Assembly: GCF_030817595.1 (NCBI RefSeq)
Contig: NZ_JAUSZN010000001.1
Coordinates: 5,516,001 to 5,580,000 of the forward strand
Direction: 5' to 3'
DNA from: Neobacillus niacini
Lineage (GTDB): Bacteria; Bacillota; Bacilli; Bacillales; Cytobacillaceae
DNA length: 64,000 bases
Shown: in pieces, positions 43,932 through 52,389 of the stretch
Numbering within the stretch: position 1 is the stretch's first letter
Layout: each line of letters begins with the position of its first letter
The notes under the pieces: generated by a model
Seen by the model: only the letters and a program-made list of their open reading frames with translations
Databases searched by the model: none
Told to the model about the DNA's origin: nothing
Made by a program: the position numbers and the translations under genes

Positions 43932-44425
43932 ATGGAATTTACAAAAAATGATATGAAAATGATGAAGGGAGTAGCCATATTATTTATGCTGCTCCTTCAT
44001 CTTTTTTGCAGGAAATAAATTAATGGATTATATGAAACTTTCTCGATAATAAATGGTGTTCCATTGATTTACTATATTGGCTTATTTGGTGATGCATGTG
44101 TCCCAATGTTTTGCTTTGCAAGTGGATACGGCTTATTTTTAAGCATTAATAAGGCAAAGGGTTCCAGTATAAAGAAGATTCTAAAGAATAATTAAATTAC
44201 TAATTAACTATGGATCGTTTTAATAATTTTTTTAGCTTTAGGCGGCTATTGTTGGAATGTCTGATTTATTACCAGGTAGTCCAACTAAATTTCTTCTTAA
44301 TTTCTTTGTCTTATCTAATTCATATAATGGTGCATGGTGGTTTGTACAAACCTATATTATCCTTATACTTTTGGCACCACCACTTTTTAAGGGAATTAGT
44401 AAATATAATACTATTATTAACTTAG
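43932..44425 (+). pseudogene. Decayed acyltransferase-3 gene
   Basis: The reading starts with ATG 43932 (MEFTKNDMKMMKGVAILFML), stops after 28 codons, resumes as INGLYETFSIINGVPLIYYI and CFASGYGLFLSINKAKG, then meets further stops. A shifted frame carries NSYNGAWWFVQTYIILILLA, a hallmark of O-acyltransferase membrane proteins. At least two nonsense changes and a frameshift, and loss of the C-terminal half, make it non-functional. The intact acyltransferase that follows belongs to the same broad family but is not a simple duplicate. Confidence 0.85.
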
Positions 44426-44476
44426 ATGAAGCTAACTGTAAACCCTATATTAAATTGGAAGTCAGGGGAGTTTTTT

Positions 44477-45646
44477 ATGATAAATCGATACGAGGAACTA
44501 GATTCTTTGAGAGGACTTGCAGCATTATCTGTTGTCTTTGGTCATATGTATTTAATTTATGACGAGACCATATTATCTAAACTGTTATTTGAATATGGAC
44601 CACTACGTGCAACAATAGCTAGTAATGAAGCAGTTACATTGTTTTTTGTTTTAAGCGGTTTTGTTTTGTCCCTGCCTTTTTATGATAAGAGGAAATTTAA
44701 TTATGGAGGATATTTGGTTAAACGAATATCAAGAATTTATGTTCCATACATTTTTGCTATATTTATTGCATTTATATTAAGGGGAATTTTCTATACTGAA
44801 AATATTAAGGGGTTATCTAACTGGTTTAATATTAATTGGTCGTTTTCTATAAATATAAATACAGTAATAGATCATATAATACTAATTAAAACATTTTCAA
44901 GTAATTTAAATAATGTTGTTTGGTCTCTAGTCCATGAGATGAGAATATCCCTTATTTTTCCATTAATCATGATGATAATCGTTCGATTAGACTATAAGAA
45001 AGGCATAGTTTTCAGTATTGGAGTATCAATTGTAAGTGTAATTTACTTTAATTTATTAAATCCCTTATTTCTGGGAACCGAGCTATATGTTTCTCTTCAT
45101 TACTGCTCAATGTTTATTATTGGAGCATTAATAGCAAAACATAGGGAGAAAATTATTAATTTGATTTCAAATTTAACCATTAGGATAAAAATTATCCTTT
45201 TTCTTATCGGAATTTTATTATTTTTATATGCTCATCCTTCATTTGTACTAAACATTATCATTACTGATTTTGAGCCTTTTTATAGAACTGTTATTGATTC
45301 GTGGTTTACATCCATTGGAGCAGGAATCTTAATTATATTTTCAGTTTCATCTTTGAATTTAGCGCGTATTTTAAAGAACAAAATGATAAGGCATATTGGA
45401 AAAATTTCATATAGTTTATACCTTTCACATTTACCAATATTACTTTCATGTATCCATTTTTTGAATGACATGTTGCCTATGTGGGTAATTTTATGTATCG
45501 CAATAATAGCAACAATAATAGTATCAAGTATCATGTATTATTTTGTGGAAAACTCAGCTATTAAATTGGGGAAATATCTTACAAGGTCACATTCCTTAGT
45601 TAAGGATAAACAAAGTAAAGTTGGAATAAAAGTTAAGATAATGTAA
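44477..45646 (+). CDS. Acyltransferase family 3 membrane protein
   Basis: A 389-aa protein with about ten hydrophobic segments. RYEELDSLRGLAALSVVFGH is the R-x10-H motif at the N-terminus, and TLFFVLSGFVLSLPFYDKR is the second conserved block. These enzymes O-acetylate (or succinylate) extracellular glycans. ATG 44477 is chosen because AGGGGAG sits 6 nt upstream; the frame is open earlier, into the pseudogene. Placed after the flippase, it probably tailors the exopolysaccharide. A hairpin without a U tract lies 45 nt downstream. Confidence 0.88.
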   Translation: MINRYEELDSLRGLAALSVVFGHMYLIYDETILSKLLFEYGPLRATIASNEAVTLFFVLSGFVLSLPFYDKRKFNYGGYLVKRISRIYVPYIFAIFIAFILRGIFYTENIKGLSNWFNINWSFSININTVIDHIILIKTFSSNLNNVVWSLVHEMRISLIFPLIMMIIVRLDYKKGIVFSIGVSIVSVIYFNLLNPLFLGTELYVSLHYCSMFIIGALIAKHREKIINLISNLTIRIKIILFLIGILLFLYAHPSFVLNIIITDFEPFYRTVIDSWFTSIGAGILIIFSVSSLNLARILKNKMIRHIGKISYSLYLSHLPILLSCIHFLNDMLPMWVILCIAIIATIIVSSIMYYFVENSAIKLGKYLTRSHSLVKDKQSKVGIKVKIM

Positions 45647-46166
45647 TGAGACCAGTTTAACTATGAAAATTTTAAGCTATATTTCAATAATACCTAAATT
45701 TATATCAATTTAGGTAATAAGGATGTGTAACAATGAATTTTGTTTGATCGATTTATTATGAAAATTCCCCATTTATTATTCGTGTTCTTACTTTGGCAGC
45801 AAACCAGTCACTTTGATTCTGAATCAGTTAGTGGGTTATCAACAGTACGGCTTTTGAAGTGATCACTCTGGCAAAAATTAATATTGACAAATACAACCCT
45901 TCCCATCTCTGGATGTTCTTTAATAATGTGAATATGGTAAACAGTAGTGGCTGGGGGAATCATTCCTTTACGAAAATATTCCTGGCATAAATAATTGTCG
46001 TGGAAAAGTTATCTTCTGAAATACATTAGTGAAAGCTAGGCCACTTAGTTTATGTTCCTATTTGTCGTAGTATTGTGTAAATTCATTTACTAACCAAAAA
46101 ACATGTACTTATCATCTCTATTCTTTAAATAAATGATTAACAATTCTTTTCGACTACCTTGATATA
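45647..46166. other. Gene-poor spacer after the eps cluster, with an ORF remnant
   Basis: ACCTAAATT and AATTTAGGT (45692-45715) form a hairpin without T run. A 52-codon frame without start (45832-45990) reads VINSTAFEVITLAKINIDKY, then NNVNMVNSSGWGNHSF, which looks like protein sequence. A neighbouring frame just before it (FDSESVSGLSTVRLL) would join by a frameshift. The parent gene is not recognised. No promoter or RNA gene was identified. Confidence 0.35.
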
Positions 46167-46195
46167 CAAAAAAACACCTGCTTTAACAGATGTTT
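46167..46195 (-). terminator. Terminator downstream of the minus-strand beta-helix gene
   Basis: On the minus strand AACATCTG and CAGGTGTT pair around a 6-nt loop (one wobble), followed by seven T. It lies about 240 nt past the beta-helix stop; no gene is seen between. Confidence 0.7.
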
Positions 46196-46339
46196 AAAGA
46201 TACCTTTTATATTGCAAAGACAATAGGAAGTATTTATTTAATACTTATTTTATTCTTATTATTGTTTTATACTGTACTGTTATTTAAAAACTTGTTAACA
46301 AACAGAATCATTATATTTTAATTGTTTTAAGTGTTTGGG

Positions 46340-46381
46340 AAATTGTTAAAAATTTTAGTTAATTGAAGTTTTTAACAATTT
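46340..46381. repeat. 13-bp perfect inverted repeat, AT-rich
   Basis: AAATTGTTAAAAA (46340-46352) and TTTTTAACAATTT (46369-46381) flank a 16-nt spacer, 58 nt past the beta-helix stop. It may be an additional 3' stability hairpin. The rest of 46196-46438 shows nothing else. Confidence 0.6.
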
Positions 46382-46438
46382 TATTGACTCGAAAAATGTT
46401 GTTAATTGTATAATTCCTTAATGTTTTACTGTTTTTTC

Positions 46439-49096
46439 CTAACTTAATGTTCCAAATTTTTTAAATAAAGCTTTTGCTCCAACTAGTTTCCATACCTGAA
46501 TGGTTCTTCTTGTCCAAACTATGGATCCATCAGTTACAGTAGAGGAAGTACCCCAAGCTGGTTCTATGCCACCACTAGTCCCAGCTTTAGTACATTCATA
46601 GTAGTAATTTGTTAATATTGACGGTAAGACTTTGTCCCCAACAGTATGTGTCGTGTTCGCTGTCCATATTGGCATCCCAGCTATATCATTTACAGTAGAA
46701 TATAGCGGCGAGGTTGGAAATACTGGCATCGTGGTTGAGGTTTTGGCATTCCAAACAGTAGAGTAATAAACATATCCATTTACTGAGATTTTATCGGCTA
46801 TGTTATATACCTTTGAAGCTTGCCAAGTAATGAAATTATCAGTAAAGCCTTCTTTTGTGCATGTCCAACCCATAAATCCGTCTATTGCCATATTTCTATT
46901 TAGAATCTGTTTTCCTAATTTGAAGTATCCAGATGTTGGTACCGAAGTTGACCAGTCATAAGGGTCAATAATCCCGTTAATGGTGTTATTACGGAATGAT
47001 GGCATCTGAGTTTTATCAACTGAATAAGTAATACTTCCCTCTAATGTATTGTTGATAAAGGTTATCTGTAATTGATCTGGGGTTAAGCTAGGACAGTCAA
47101 TTGCTTTCATGGATAACTTGGACTTGAATCTATTCCCATCAATTATAATAATGCCTCCAGAAACATTTCCCCAAGATCCATCAATTATACCTGAAGAAGT
47201 TGAAGTTGCATTTGTATATTCGAATAAGCTATTTATTAATTCCACCCGTCCTTGGGTTATGGCCGAAAAATAGAAGGCTGTACTAGATCCACCATAAAAA
47301 ATACAATTTATGAATCTTGCTAACTCATTACTTGAGAAGTTAAAAAGATTATAACCATCCCAAGTAAAGGTACAACCTATAAATTCTATTTGTTTATTAG
47401 TCGACAATATACCTGTATTATTAAAACGACAATTGGTATAAGTACCTCTTGGTATTTTTATACCACCATTATTATTTACAGTCTTCTTAGTATTAAGGAA
47501 TAATACATTATTATATGACCATCCTTCAGCAGCATTATTATCACCATTAAATATTAAGCTAGTAGATGCTAAATATCCTTCAAACATACAACTTGTCATA
47601 GTTTGAGGATATGTTCCAGCAGTAAATCCAGCACCTGAAATAGCCTTATTATAGTCCGAGTCAATAGTAAATTTACAGTTGGATACAGAAACACAATAAG
47701 CTTTAGGTCTTCTTACACTTAATGAACTATTCCAGAACATATTATTATCGACAAGTGCAGGTTCTGTTGTACCATTATCTATAATAACACTTGACCTGTG
47801 TAGGTGATTATTACTTATTACACATTCACCATCTATGTTAATACCTGTATCTTTAATATAATTTCCCTCTATAAATAACTTACTTACACCTGGGTATCCA
47901 GTGATTCCAATACCTCTTTCAATCTTATTATTCCTCACGTGAAAGTTTTTCCCTTTTACAAATATCAATTGTAACTTATTATCATGAAGAAAGTTATCTT
48001 CAATCCATAGGTTTTGATTTAAAGCATAGTTATCTTCAACATCCAATGCGGCTGATGGACCAGTACCATTTATATGATGGATATCATTATTTTTAACCCA
48101 GACAAACTTAGCACCCTGCAGTGCAACACCTAGTCTGCGATTGTGATGTATATGGCACTTTTCTATAAATGTAAATTTAGGTATTGTCATACTTCTTAAA
48201 GTTAATCCGTTTCCTGTAGATGAAGGGATATTTGATTGGTGCAGTACAATTTTTGCGCTTGTTGCTCCATCAGGTAGTGGTATCTCATCAAAAAAATCAA
48301 TGTTTGTTAAGGAGGAGTTAAATGTGCCGTTAGAGTTATAAAAAATGATATCAAATGGTAATGTATCATCAATCTCCGAACCAACAGACTGATAACTAAT
48401 ATCGCCATAAATACCAAAAGTATTCCATTTTGTTATCTTAGAATTAGTTAAATCTATAAATATATTAGAACGGATTTTACTTGAATCGGCTAGTAATTTA
48501 CCATCAGTGGTACTTATAGAACCCGATTCAAATGTTATAGCATAAGTCTTAGTTGGGGTTGTTGTAGTGTACAATGCTCCACCTGTGGAAAATAAAGATA
48601 CGCCATCCCCTGTAAAGTCTAAAAATTCTATGTTATCAATAGTGATAAAGCGAGTGTTAGTACCTTCACCTTTAGTTGTATCTACTATATTGGGGAATAA
48701 AACACCCATTCCCCATTCATGTGTGCTAGCCTGACCAGGTGTTGTATAGTCATGGTTATATCGATCACCTTGAATAATACCGTTTGTAATTCGGGAAAAC
48801 ACTTGATTTTTTTTATAACAAATAACAGAATAAGAGGCTAATCCATTGTTCCGAATTCTTAGAGTAGATCCACCCAAATTAATTGTCATAAAACTTTGTG
48901 GTTGAATCGGGATTGTTTCATCAATTAAATAAGTTCCTTTAGGAAATACAAATTCCGTATATCCCTGCTGTGCTGCCCATAATATGGCATTATTAATCCC
49001 ATTAGAGTTTTTTGTTGATAACGTTTTGTCTCCGTAATTGGTAATAGTATTAGAAACTCCCCAATAATTTAAATCCAAGACATAAGCATTGGACAT
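46439..49096 (-). CDS. Right-handed beta-helix protein, tailspike/pectate-lyase-like
   Basis: An 885-aa protein. The N-terminus (LDLNYWGVSN, then NGINNAILWAAQQGYTEFVF and PKGTYLI) is the entry of the pectate-lyase superfamily helix. Many N-rich coils follow (HHNRRLGVALQGAKFVWVKN, DVEDNYALNQNLWIEDNFLH). The C-terminus (about 775-880) has two WxxxxxYNxGD-like carbohydrate-binding repeats: WQASKVYNIADKISVNGYVY and WTANTTHTVGDKVLPSILTN. There is no signal peptide. The build resembles phage tailspikes and the B. subtilis YobO group. It may depolymerise or bind a polysaccharide, but how it would leave the cell is unclear. Start ATG 49096 follows AAAGGAGGAG. A secreted paralogue lies divergently at 49666. 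Confidence 0.82.
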   Translation of the reverse strand: MSNAYVLDLNYWGVSNTITNYGDKTLSTKNSNGINNAILWAAQQGYTEFVFPKGTYLIDETIPIQPQSFMTINLGGSTLRIRNNGLASYSVICYKKNQVFSRITNGIIQGDRYNHDYTTPGQASTHEWGMGVLFPNIVDTTKGEGTNTRFITIDNIEFLDFTGDGVSLFSTGGALYTTTTPTKTYAITFESGSISTTDGKLLADSSKIRSNIFIDLTNSKITKWNTFGIYGDISYQSVGSEIDDTLPFDIIFYNSNGTFNSSLTNIDFFDEIPLPDGATSAKIVLHQSNIPSSTGNGLTLRSMTIPKFTFIEKCHIHHNRRLGVALQGAKFVWVKNNDIHHINGTGPSAALDVEDNYALNQNLWIEDNFLHDNKLQLIFVKGKNFHVRNNKIERGIGITGYPGVSKLFIEGNYIKDTGINIDGECVISNNHLHRSSVIIDNGTTEPALVDNNMFWNSSLSVRRPKAYCVSVSNCKFTIDSDYNKAISGAGFTAGTYPQTMTSCMFEGYLASTSLIFNGDNNAAEGWSYNNVLFLNTKKTVNNNGGIKIPRGTYTNCRFNNTGILSTNKQIEFIGCTFTWDGYNLFNFSSNELARFINCIFYGGSSTAFYFSAITQGRVELINSLFEYTNATSTSSGIIDGSWGNVSGGIIIIDGNRFKSKLSMKAIDCPSLTPDQLQITFINNTLEGSITYSVDKTQMPSFRNNTINGIIDPYDWSTSVPTSGYFKLGKQILNRNMAIDGFMGWTCTKEGFTDNFITWQASKVYNIADKISVNGYVYYSTVWNAKTSTTMPVFPTSPLYSTVNDIAGMPIWTANTTHTVGDKVLPSILTNYYYECTKAGTSGGIEPAWGTSSTVTDGSIVWTRRTIQVWKLVGAKALFKKFGTLS

Positions 49097-49114
49097 ATGA
49101 ACAACTCCTCCTTT

Positions 49115-49318
49115 TTAAGTTTTCAGACAATATTTTTTATTACGAAATATAGTAGAAAAACCTGTATCAAAAATGAAATCAAGACTAGTATGTCTACAAA
49201 AATTTGTTAAGTCGCTCAGTAAAGTTACTTCTACATAATATTTTTTAAAATCAAATATCTTGTCCTTTTTTACGATAAACGGAATATTTAACCTGTTGTT
49301 CTCTTGTAAGATAAACAA
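49115..49318 (-). CDS. Small protein with DTG motif, possible retropepsin remnant
   Basis: A 67-aa frame starting at TTG 49318 with a good GAGGTGAG site 7 nt upstream, ending 18 nt before the beta-helix start, so the two may be co-transcribed. LNIPFIVKKDKIFDFKKYYV, then SLDFIFDTGFSTIF, resembles the N-terminal half of a retropepsin-like aspartyl protease, where DTG is catalytic. At this length it is at most a fragment. Expression and function are uncertain. Confidence 0.4.
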   Translation of the reverse strand: MFILQENNRLNIPFIVKKDKIFDFKKYYVEVTLLSDLTNFCRHTSLDFIFDTGFSTIFRNKKYCLKT

Positions 49319-49665
49319 TCGTTCTCACCTCAATTCGCATTCATTGCCTCATTTATATAAATATTCAAAGCAGCCAAGGATGCTTATATGAATTACATAT
49401 TAGATAAGCCTTTTTTTATGTGCACTAAGCTAGTTTAAAACATAATGACACCTTTACTTTTGCTGATTCAGCCGTGTAGATCGATCCATTGTAATGATCT
49501 AATGAGTCAATATAAAACTAGAAAGAAAGATATTTAAATCGATTTAATCCTCATATAAAATTTTTTCCAAGGTCTCTTAAAGTTAGAATGTATCTTTTGA
49601 TGAATAAAAAGAAAGAAATGATATTGTGCCAATTAATCTTTCCATCGTCCAAAAGGAGTCATGTA
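49319..49665. other. Divergent intergenic region between the two beta-helix units
   Basis: It holds the ribosome sites and presumably both promoters of the divergent genes, but no consensus -35/-10 pair stands out. A single GTTCTCT half site at 49298-49304 lies just inside the small minus-strand frame and is not paired with a second half. Nothing else is seen. Confidence 0.4.
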
Positions 49666-51780
49666 ATGAAAAAATGGATTGTTTCATGCCTAGCCATATT
49701 GATTCTAGCAGCAGCTGCAAATCTTCCTGTTGAAGTTATTATTAAAGCTACTGCTAATTCCAAAGAACAAATACAAAATAAGGTACAAAGCCCTGTTTAT
49801 GAACTAGAGCTAAAAAGATGGGGAGTTCACAATAATGGAACCCATGCGAATGAAACGACGAAAGGGATTAATTCAGCCCTTAAATGGGCGAAAGAAAAGG
49901 GGTTTAAAACCTTCAAGATACCTGATGGAACCTACCTCATTGCCAAAGGAACACGACAAGCTGATCCTGATGCAAGAATAAATCTGGTCAGCGATATGAC
50001 CTTTTTTTTAAGTGACAAAGCAGTTTTGAAAAAGGAAACCAACGAATTTGAAATTTATTCGGTTCTTTACCTGGGTACTGATGTGAAAAACGTAACCGTC
50101 AAAGGAGGTACTTACATAGGGGAGAGAGATACACATGATTACTCAAAAAAAGGTTCCGAAACAGGAGGGACGCATGAGTGGGGAACTGGAATTGAAATTG
50201 TTGGAGCAGAAAATGTGGTGATTGACGGTGTAAAACTTAAAAAGTTCACTGGAGACGGAATTATTGTAAGCGGAACTACCATTACGGGTTCAACGATTTC
50301 GGAAACATATTTGGAAGCAGGCGGAATAGACGACAAGGGTAATCTTATTGCAGCTAAAGGAAAGATCCGTACCAATAGTAGAAAAGTTACTAATTTTGAC
50401 AATCCAGAGTACAATACATATCGAAATATTTATTTTTGGCTTCCTAAGGGAATTGATCAAGGAAGCAAAGTGGATGTCTTTTATTATAGGAAAGATGGAA
50501 GCTTTATTAAAAGAGAAAAGCAGCTTAGTTTCTATTCAGGGGAATCAACCATTCCGAATGATGCTGATTATTTCAAAGCTGTCTTTGAAGCTCCCTCAAC
50601 AAAAGGAGTTAAAGTAAACCGGATGACAGTAGACATCTCAAAAAATATCACCATCAAAAATTCCGATATAGGGTTTAACAGAAGGCAGGGTATTAGTTTA
50701 GTCGGTTCAGATGGTGTTAAAATATTGAACAATCATATACATCATACAAATGGAACAGCCCCCCAAAGTGGAATTGACATCGAGCCGGGATTTTACCCAG
50801 GGAAAAATACAGTCATTAAAGGAAATACATTCACGGATAATAAAATCCAAATCGTACTTGCCTACGGTGAGAATGCCAGAATCGAAAATAATAGATTTGA
50901 ACAATCCCTGAAAGGGACTGTAGGGGTTCACGCCCATAAAGGGTTTAGAGGAGAATTGGTCCTGAAGAATAACACTTTTAATGGAACAGGTTTAACGTTA
51001 TTTTCTAGAAATTCCGAAGTGATTAATAATCAATTTACAAAAGGAGAAGTTAAACTCCTTGGAAAAAATATAATATTTAGAAACGCAAAGCTCTTGGATG
51101 CGAGTCTGAGTGTAGGAAGTGAGGAAGGACAAGAAGTATCAAATGTAACCATCCAGCATAATGGGATTCGACCTGGGGTCCTGTATATTTGGAATAAGCA
51201 AGTTCATCTGAAAGATGTAACTATCAAGGCTGAGACGAAAGGAAAAGGCATCCTTTTTGGACCGGGGAACAACGAAAATGTCTATGATCGCTTAACAATG
51301 AATGATATTGATAGAAAAGGAACTGTTCTTCCTGCGGGAACTTATAATCGATGCTCTTTAGAGGTGGGAAAACTTGAAATAAACCGCGAAGGAAAATATG
51401 TACTTAATGGATGTGCAGTAAAAGACAAAGCCAATCTTCTTTCTGTCAACGATTTATATGGGAAACCAGTAGTAACAATAAAGAAATCAAAGTTAGTAGT
51501 AACGGAGAACATTGGGTATGGCGCAGCAATCTATATTCTTGGAGCACAAAAATTTGAGCTCTTGGAAAATACAATTTTAGCATCAAAAAACAAAAGTAAT
51601 ACTCCGCTAATCAAGCTGGGACCAAATGGAACTCCGAATTCAACAAACGTGTTTGCTGCAATCATCAAAGGAAATAAAATATATTCTAAATCAGCTTTAT
51701 ATGTAGTAAACCCAACCAACGGTGGAAAGAACGCCCCATTTTATAAGATTGAAGGCAATACCATCAATAATGCAAAATAA
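49666..51780 (+). CDS. Secreted right-handed beta-helix protein
   Basis: A 704-aa protein. A signal peptide is clear: MKKWIVSCLAILILAAAANL, with cleavage probably near KATA. The helix domain starts YELELKRWGVHNN and has NSALKWAKEKGFKTFKIPDG and TYLI, aligned in style with the N-terminus of the minus-strand paralogue at 46439. Coils such as NNHIHHTNGTAPQSGIDIEP follow to the end; there is no C-terminal carbohydrate-binding repeat. Pectate-lyase-like helices cleave or bind acidic polysaccharides, and position between the eps and peptide clusters suggests action on the cell's own exopolysaccharide, for example in dispersal. Catalytic residues cannot be identified by eye. ATG 49666 has AAAGGAG 7 nt upstream. 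Confidence 0.85.
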   Translation: MKKWIVSCLAILILAAAANLPVEVIIKATANSKEQIQNKVQSPVYELELKRWGVHNNGTHANETTKGINSALKWAKEKGFKTFKIPDGTYLIAKGTRQADPDARINLVSDMTFFLSDKAVLKKETNEFEIYSVLYLGTDVKNVTVKGGTYIGERDTHDYSKKGSETGGTHEWGTGIEIVGAENVVIDGVKLKKFTGDGIIVSGTTITGSTISETYLEAGGIDDKGNLIAAKGKIRTNSRKVTNFDNPEYNTYRNIYFWLPKGIDQGSKVDVFYYRKDGSFIKREKQLSFYSGESTIPNDADYFKAVFEAPSTKGVKVNRMTVDISKNITIKNSDIGFNRRQGISLVGSDGVKILNNHIHHTNGTAPQSGIDIEPGFYPGKNTVIKGNTFTDNKIQIVLAYGENARIENNRFEQSLKGTVGVHAHKGFRGELVLKNNTFNGTGLTLFSRNSEVINNQFTKGEVKLLGKNIIFRNAKLLDASLSVGSEEGQEVSNVTIQHNGIRPGVLYIWNKQVHLKDVTIKAETKGKGILFGPGNNENVYDRLTMNDIDRKGTVLPAGTYNRCSLEVGKLEINREGKYVLNGCAVKDKANLLSVNDLYGKPVVTIKKSKLVVTENIGYGAAIYILGAQKFELLENTILASKNKSNTPLIKLGPNGTPNSTNVFAAIIKGNKIYSKSALYVVNPTNGGKNAPFYKIEGNTINNAK

Positions 51781-51840
51781 ATATTGACACCTATGACGGT
51801 AATGACCCGAACAAGTTATTTTTTAATATGTGAAGAAACT

Positions 51841-51869
51841 GCCCTAGATATAGGGCCTTTTTAATTTTT
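51841..51869 (+). terminator. Terminator of the secreted beta-helix gene
   Basis: GCCCTA and TAGGGC pair around GATA (51841-51856), followed by CTTTTTAATTTTT. Confidence 0.85.
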
Positions 51870-51940
51870 ATTCTACTTTAATTTTTTAAGTCCAGAAGAG
51901 AAAGAAATAAATACTTAAAATAGAATTTTGTCGAATGATT

Positions 51941-51973
51941 GTTCTTTAAAAAGAATTATTTCTGGATTATAAT
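51941..51973 (+). promoter_or_regulatory. Promoter of the second peptide cluster with SinR-type operator
   Basis: A perfect -10 TATAAT is at 51968-51973, with a weak -35 TTTAAA (51945-51950) 17 bp upstream. The palindrome GTTCTTTAAAAAGAAT (51941-51956) covers the -35. The left half matches GTTCTYT exactly and the right half is off by one. A bound dimer would block the promoter. Confidence 0.7.
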
Positions 51974-52044
51974 TTTTAGGTAGAGATAGAATAAAGAAAA
52001 AGTGTGAAAAAGATTAGTTTAAGTGTATTTTTTTTAATCTACTC

Positions 52045-52060
52045 GTTCTTTATAATGAAC
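52045..52060 (+). promoter_or_regulatory. Second SinR-type operator before the RiPP precursor
   Basis: GTTCTTTATAATGAAC (GTTC-N8-GAAC, one step short of the full palindrome) lies 10 nt before the AGGAGGTG of the precursor and about 65 nt after the expected start site. This promoter-plus-leader pairing repeats the arrangement upstream of epsA. Confidence 0.65.
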
Positions 52061-52084
52061 GAAAGATAAAAGGAGGTGAAAACC

Positions 52085-52300
52085 GTGATAAAAGAAAAAG
52101 CTTATAAAAGCCCAAGGATTTTAAGTCATCTACCTATTCGTTTTGAAACAGCGCAAAGCTGGAATAAAGGACATGGAAATCTAGAACATCCAGGTAAAGG
52201 GAATGATGGTATACATTACCCAAATGATCCTTACACTGGACCTCGGCCTGACAATAGTGATGGTCCAGGTAATAATAATGGTAAGGGTAAAGGTAAATAG
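52085..52300 (+). CDS. RiPP precursor-like peptide, 71 aa
   Basis: Starts at GTG 52085 behind AGGAGGTG. The N-terminal part AYKSPRILSHLPIRFETAQS fits the lasso leader pattern YxxPxI, with Thr 16 positions after Tyr numbering as in YxxPxLxxxGxxxxxT; the Gly position is Leu. The rest is low-complexity and rich in Gly, Asn, Pro and Asp (WNKGHGNLEHPGKGNDG, then YTGPRPDNSDGPG) and ends in NGKGKGK. No Asp or Glu at core position 7-9 after a likely leader cut fits a lasso ring, and the cluster has no cyclase. The following kinase, PqqD protein, peptidase and exporter suggest a modified exported peptide of another kind. Confidence 0.7.
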   Translation: MIKEKAYKSPRILSHLPIRFETAQSWNKGHGNLEHPGKGNDGIHYPNDPYTGPRPDNSDGPGNNNGKGKGK

Positions 52301-52327
52301 TGTGAAGAAGACATAAAGTTTTCTATG

Positions 52328-52356
52328 GAAAGTCGATGGTGAATCCATTGATTTTC
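52328..52356 (+). terminator. Hairpin between precursor and kinase genes (weak attenuator)
   Basis: GAAAGTCGATGG and CCATTGATTTTC pair with two G-T wobbles around a 5-nt loop. The following bases are CTATTATAAAA, a poor T run, so it may process or stabilise the mRNA rather than terminate. It mirrors the attenuator position in the first lasso cluster. Confidence 0.45.
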
Positions 52357-52389
52357 CTATTATAAAAAGGGCTCTATGGGGGATTAAAT

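Noticed and set aside
45692..45715. Hairpin after the acyltransferase as the eps terminator
   Set aside because: The stem is good but no T run follows, so intrinsic termination is not supported.
49298..49304. Single GTTCTCT half site near the beta-helix promoters
   Set aside because: A 7-bp half site is expected many times by chance in 64 kb, and no second arm is found at the right spacing.
52085..52300. Second precursor as a lasso peptide
   Set aside because: The leader resembles lasso leaders, but no Asp or Glu stands at ring position 7-9 after a plausible cut, and the cluster lacks a cyclase and a B2 peptidase.
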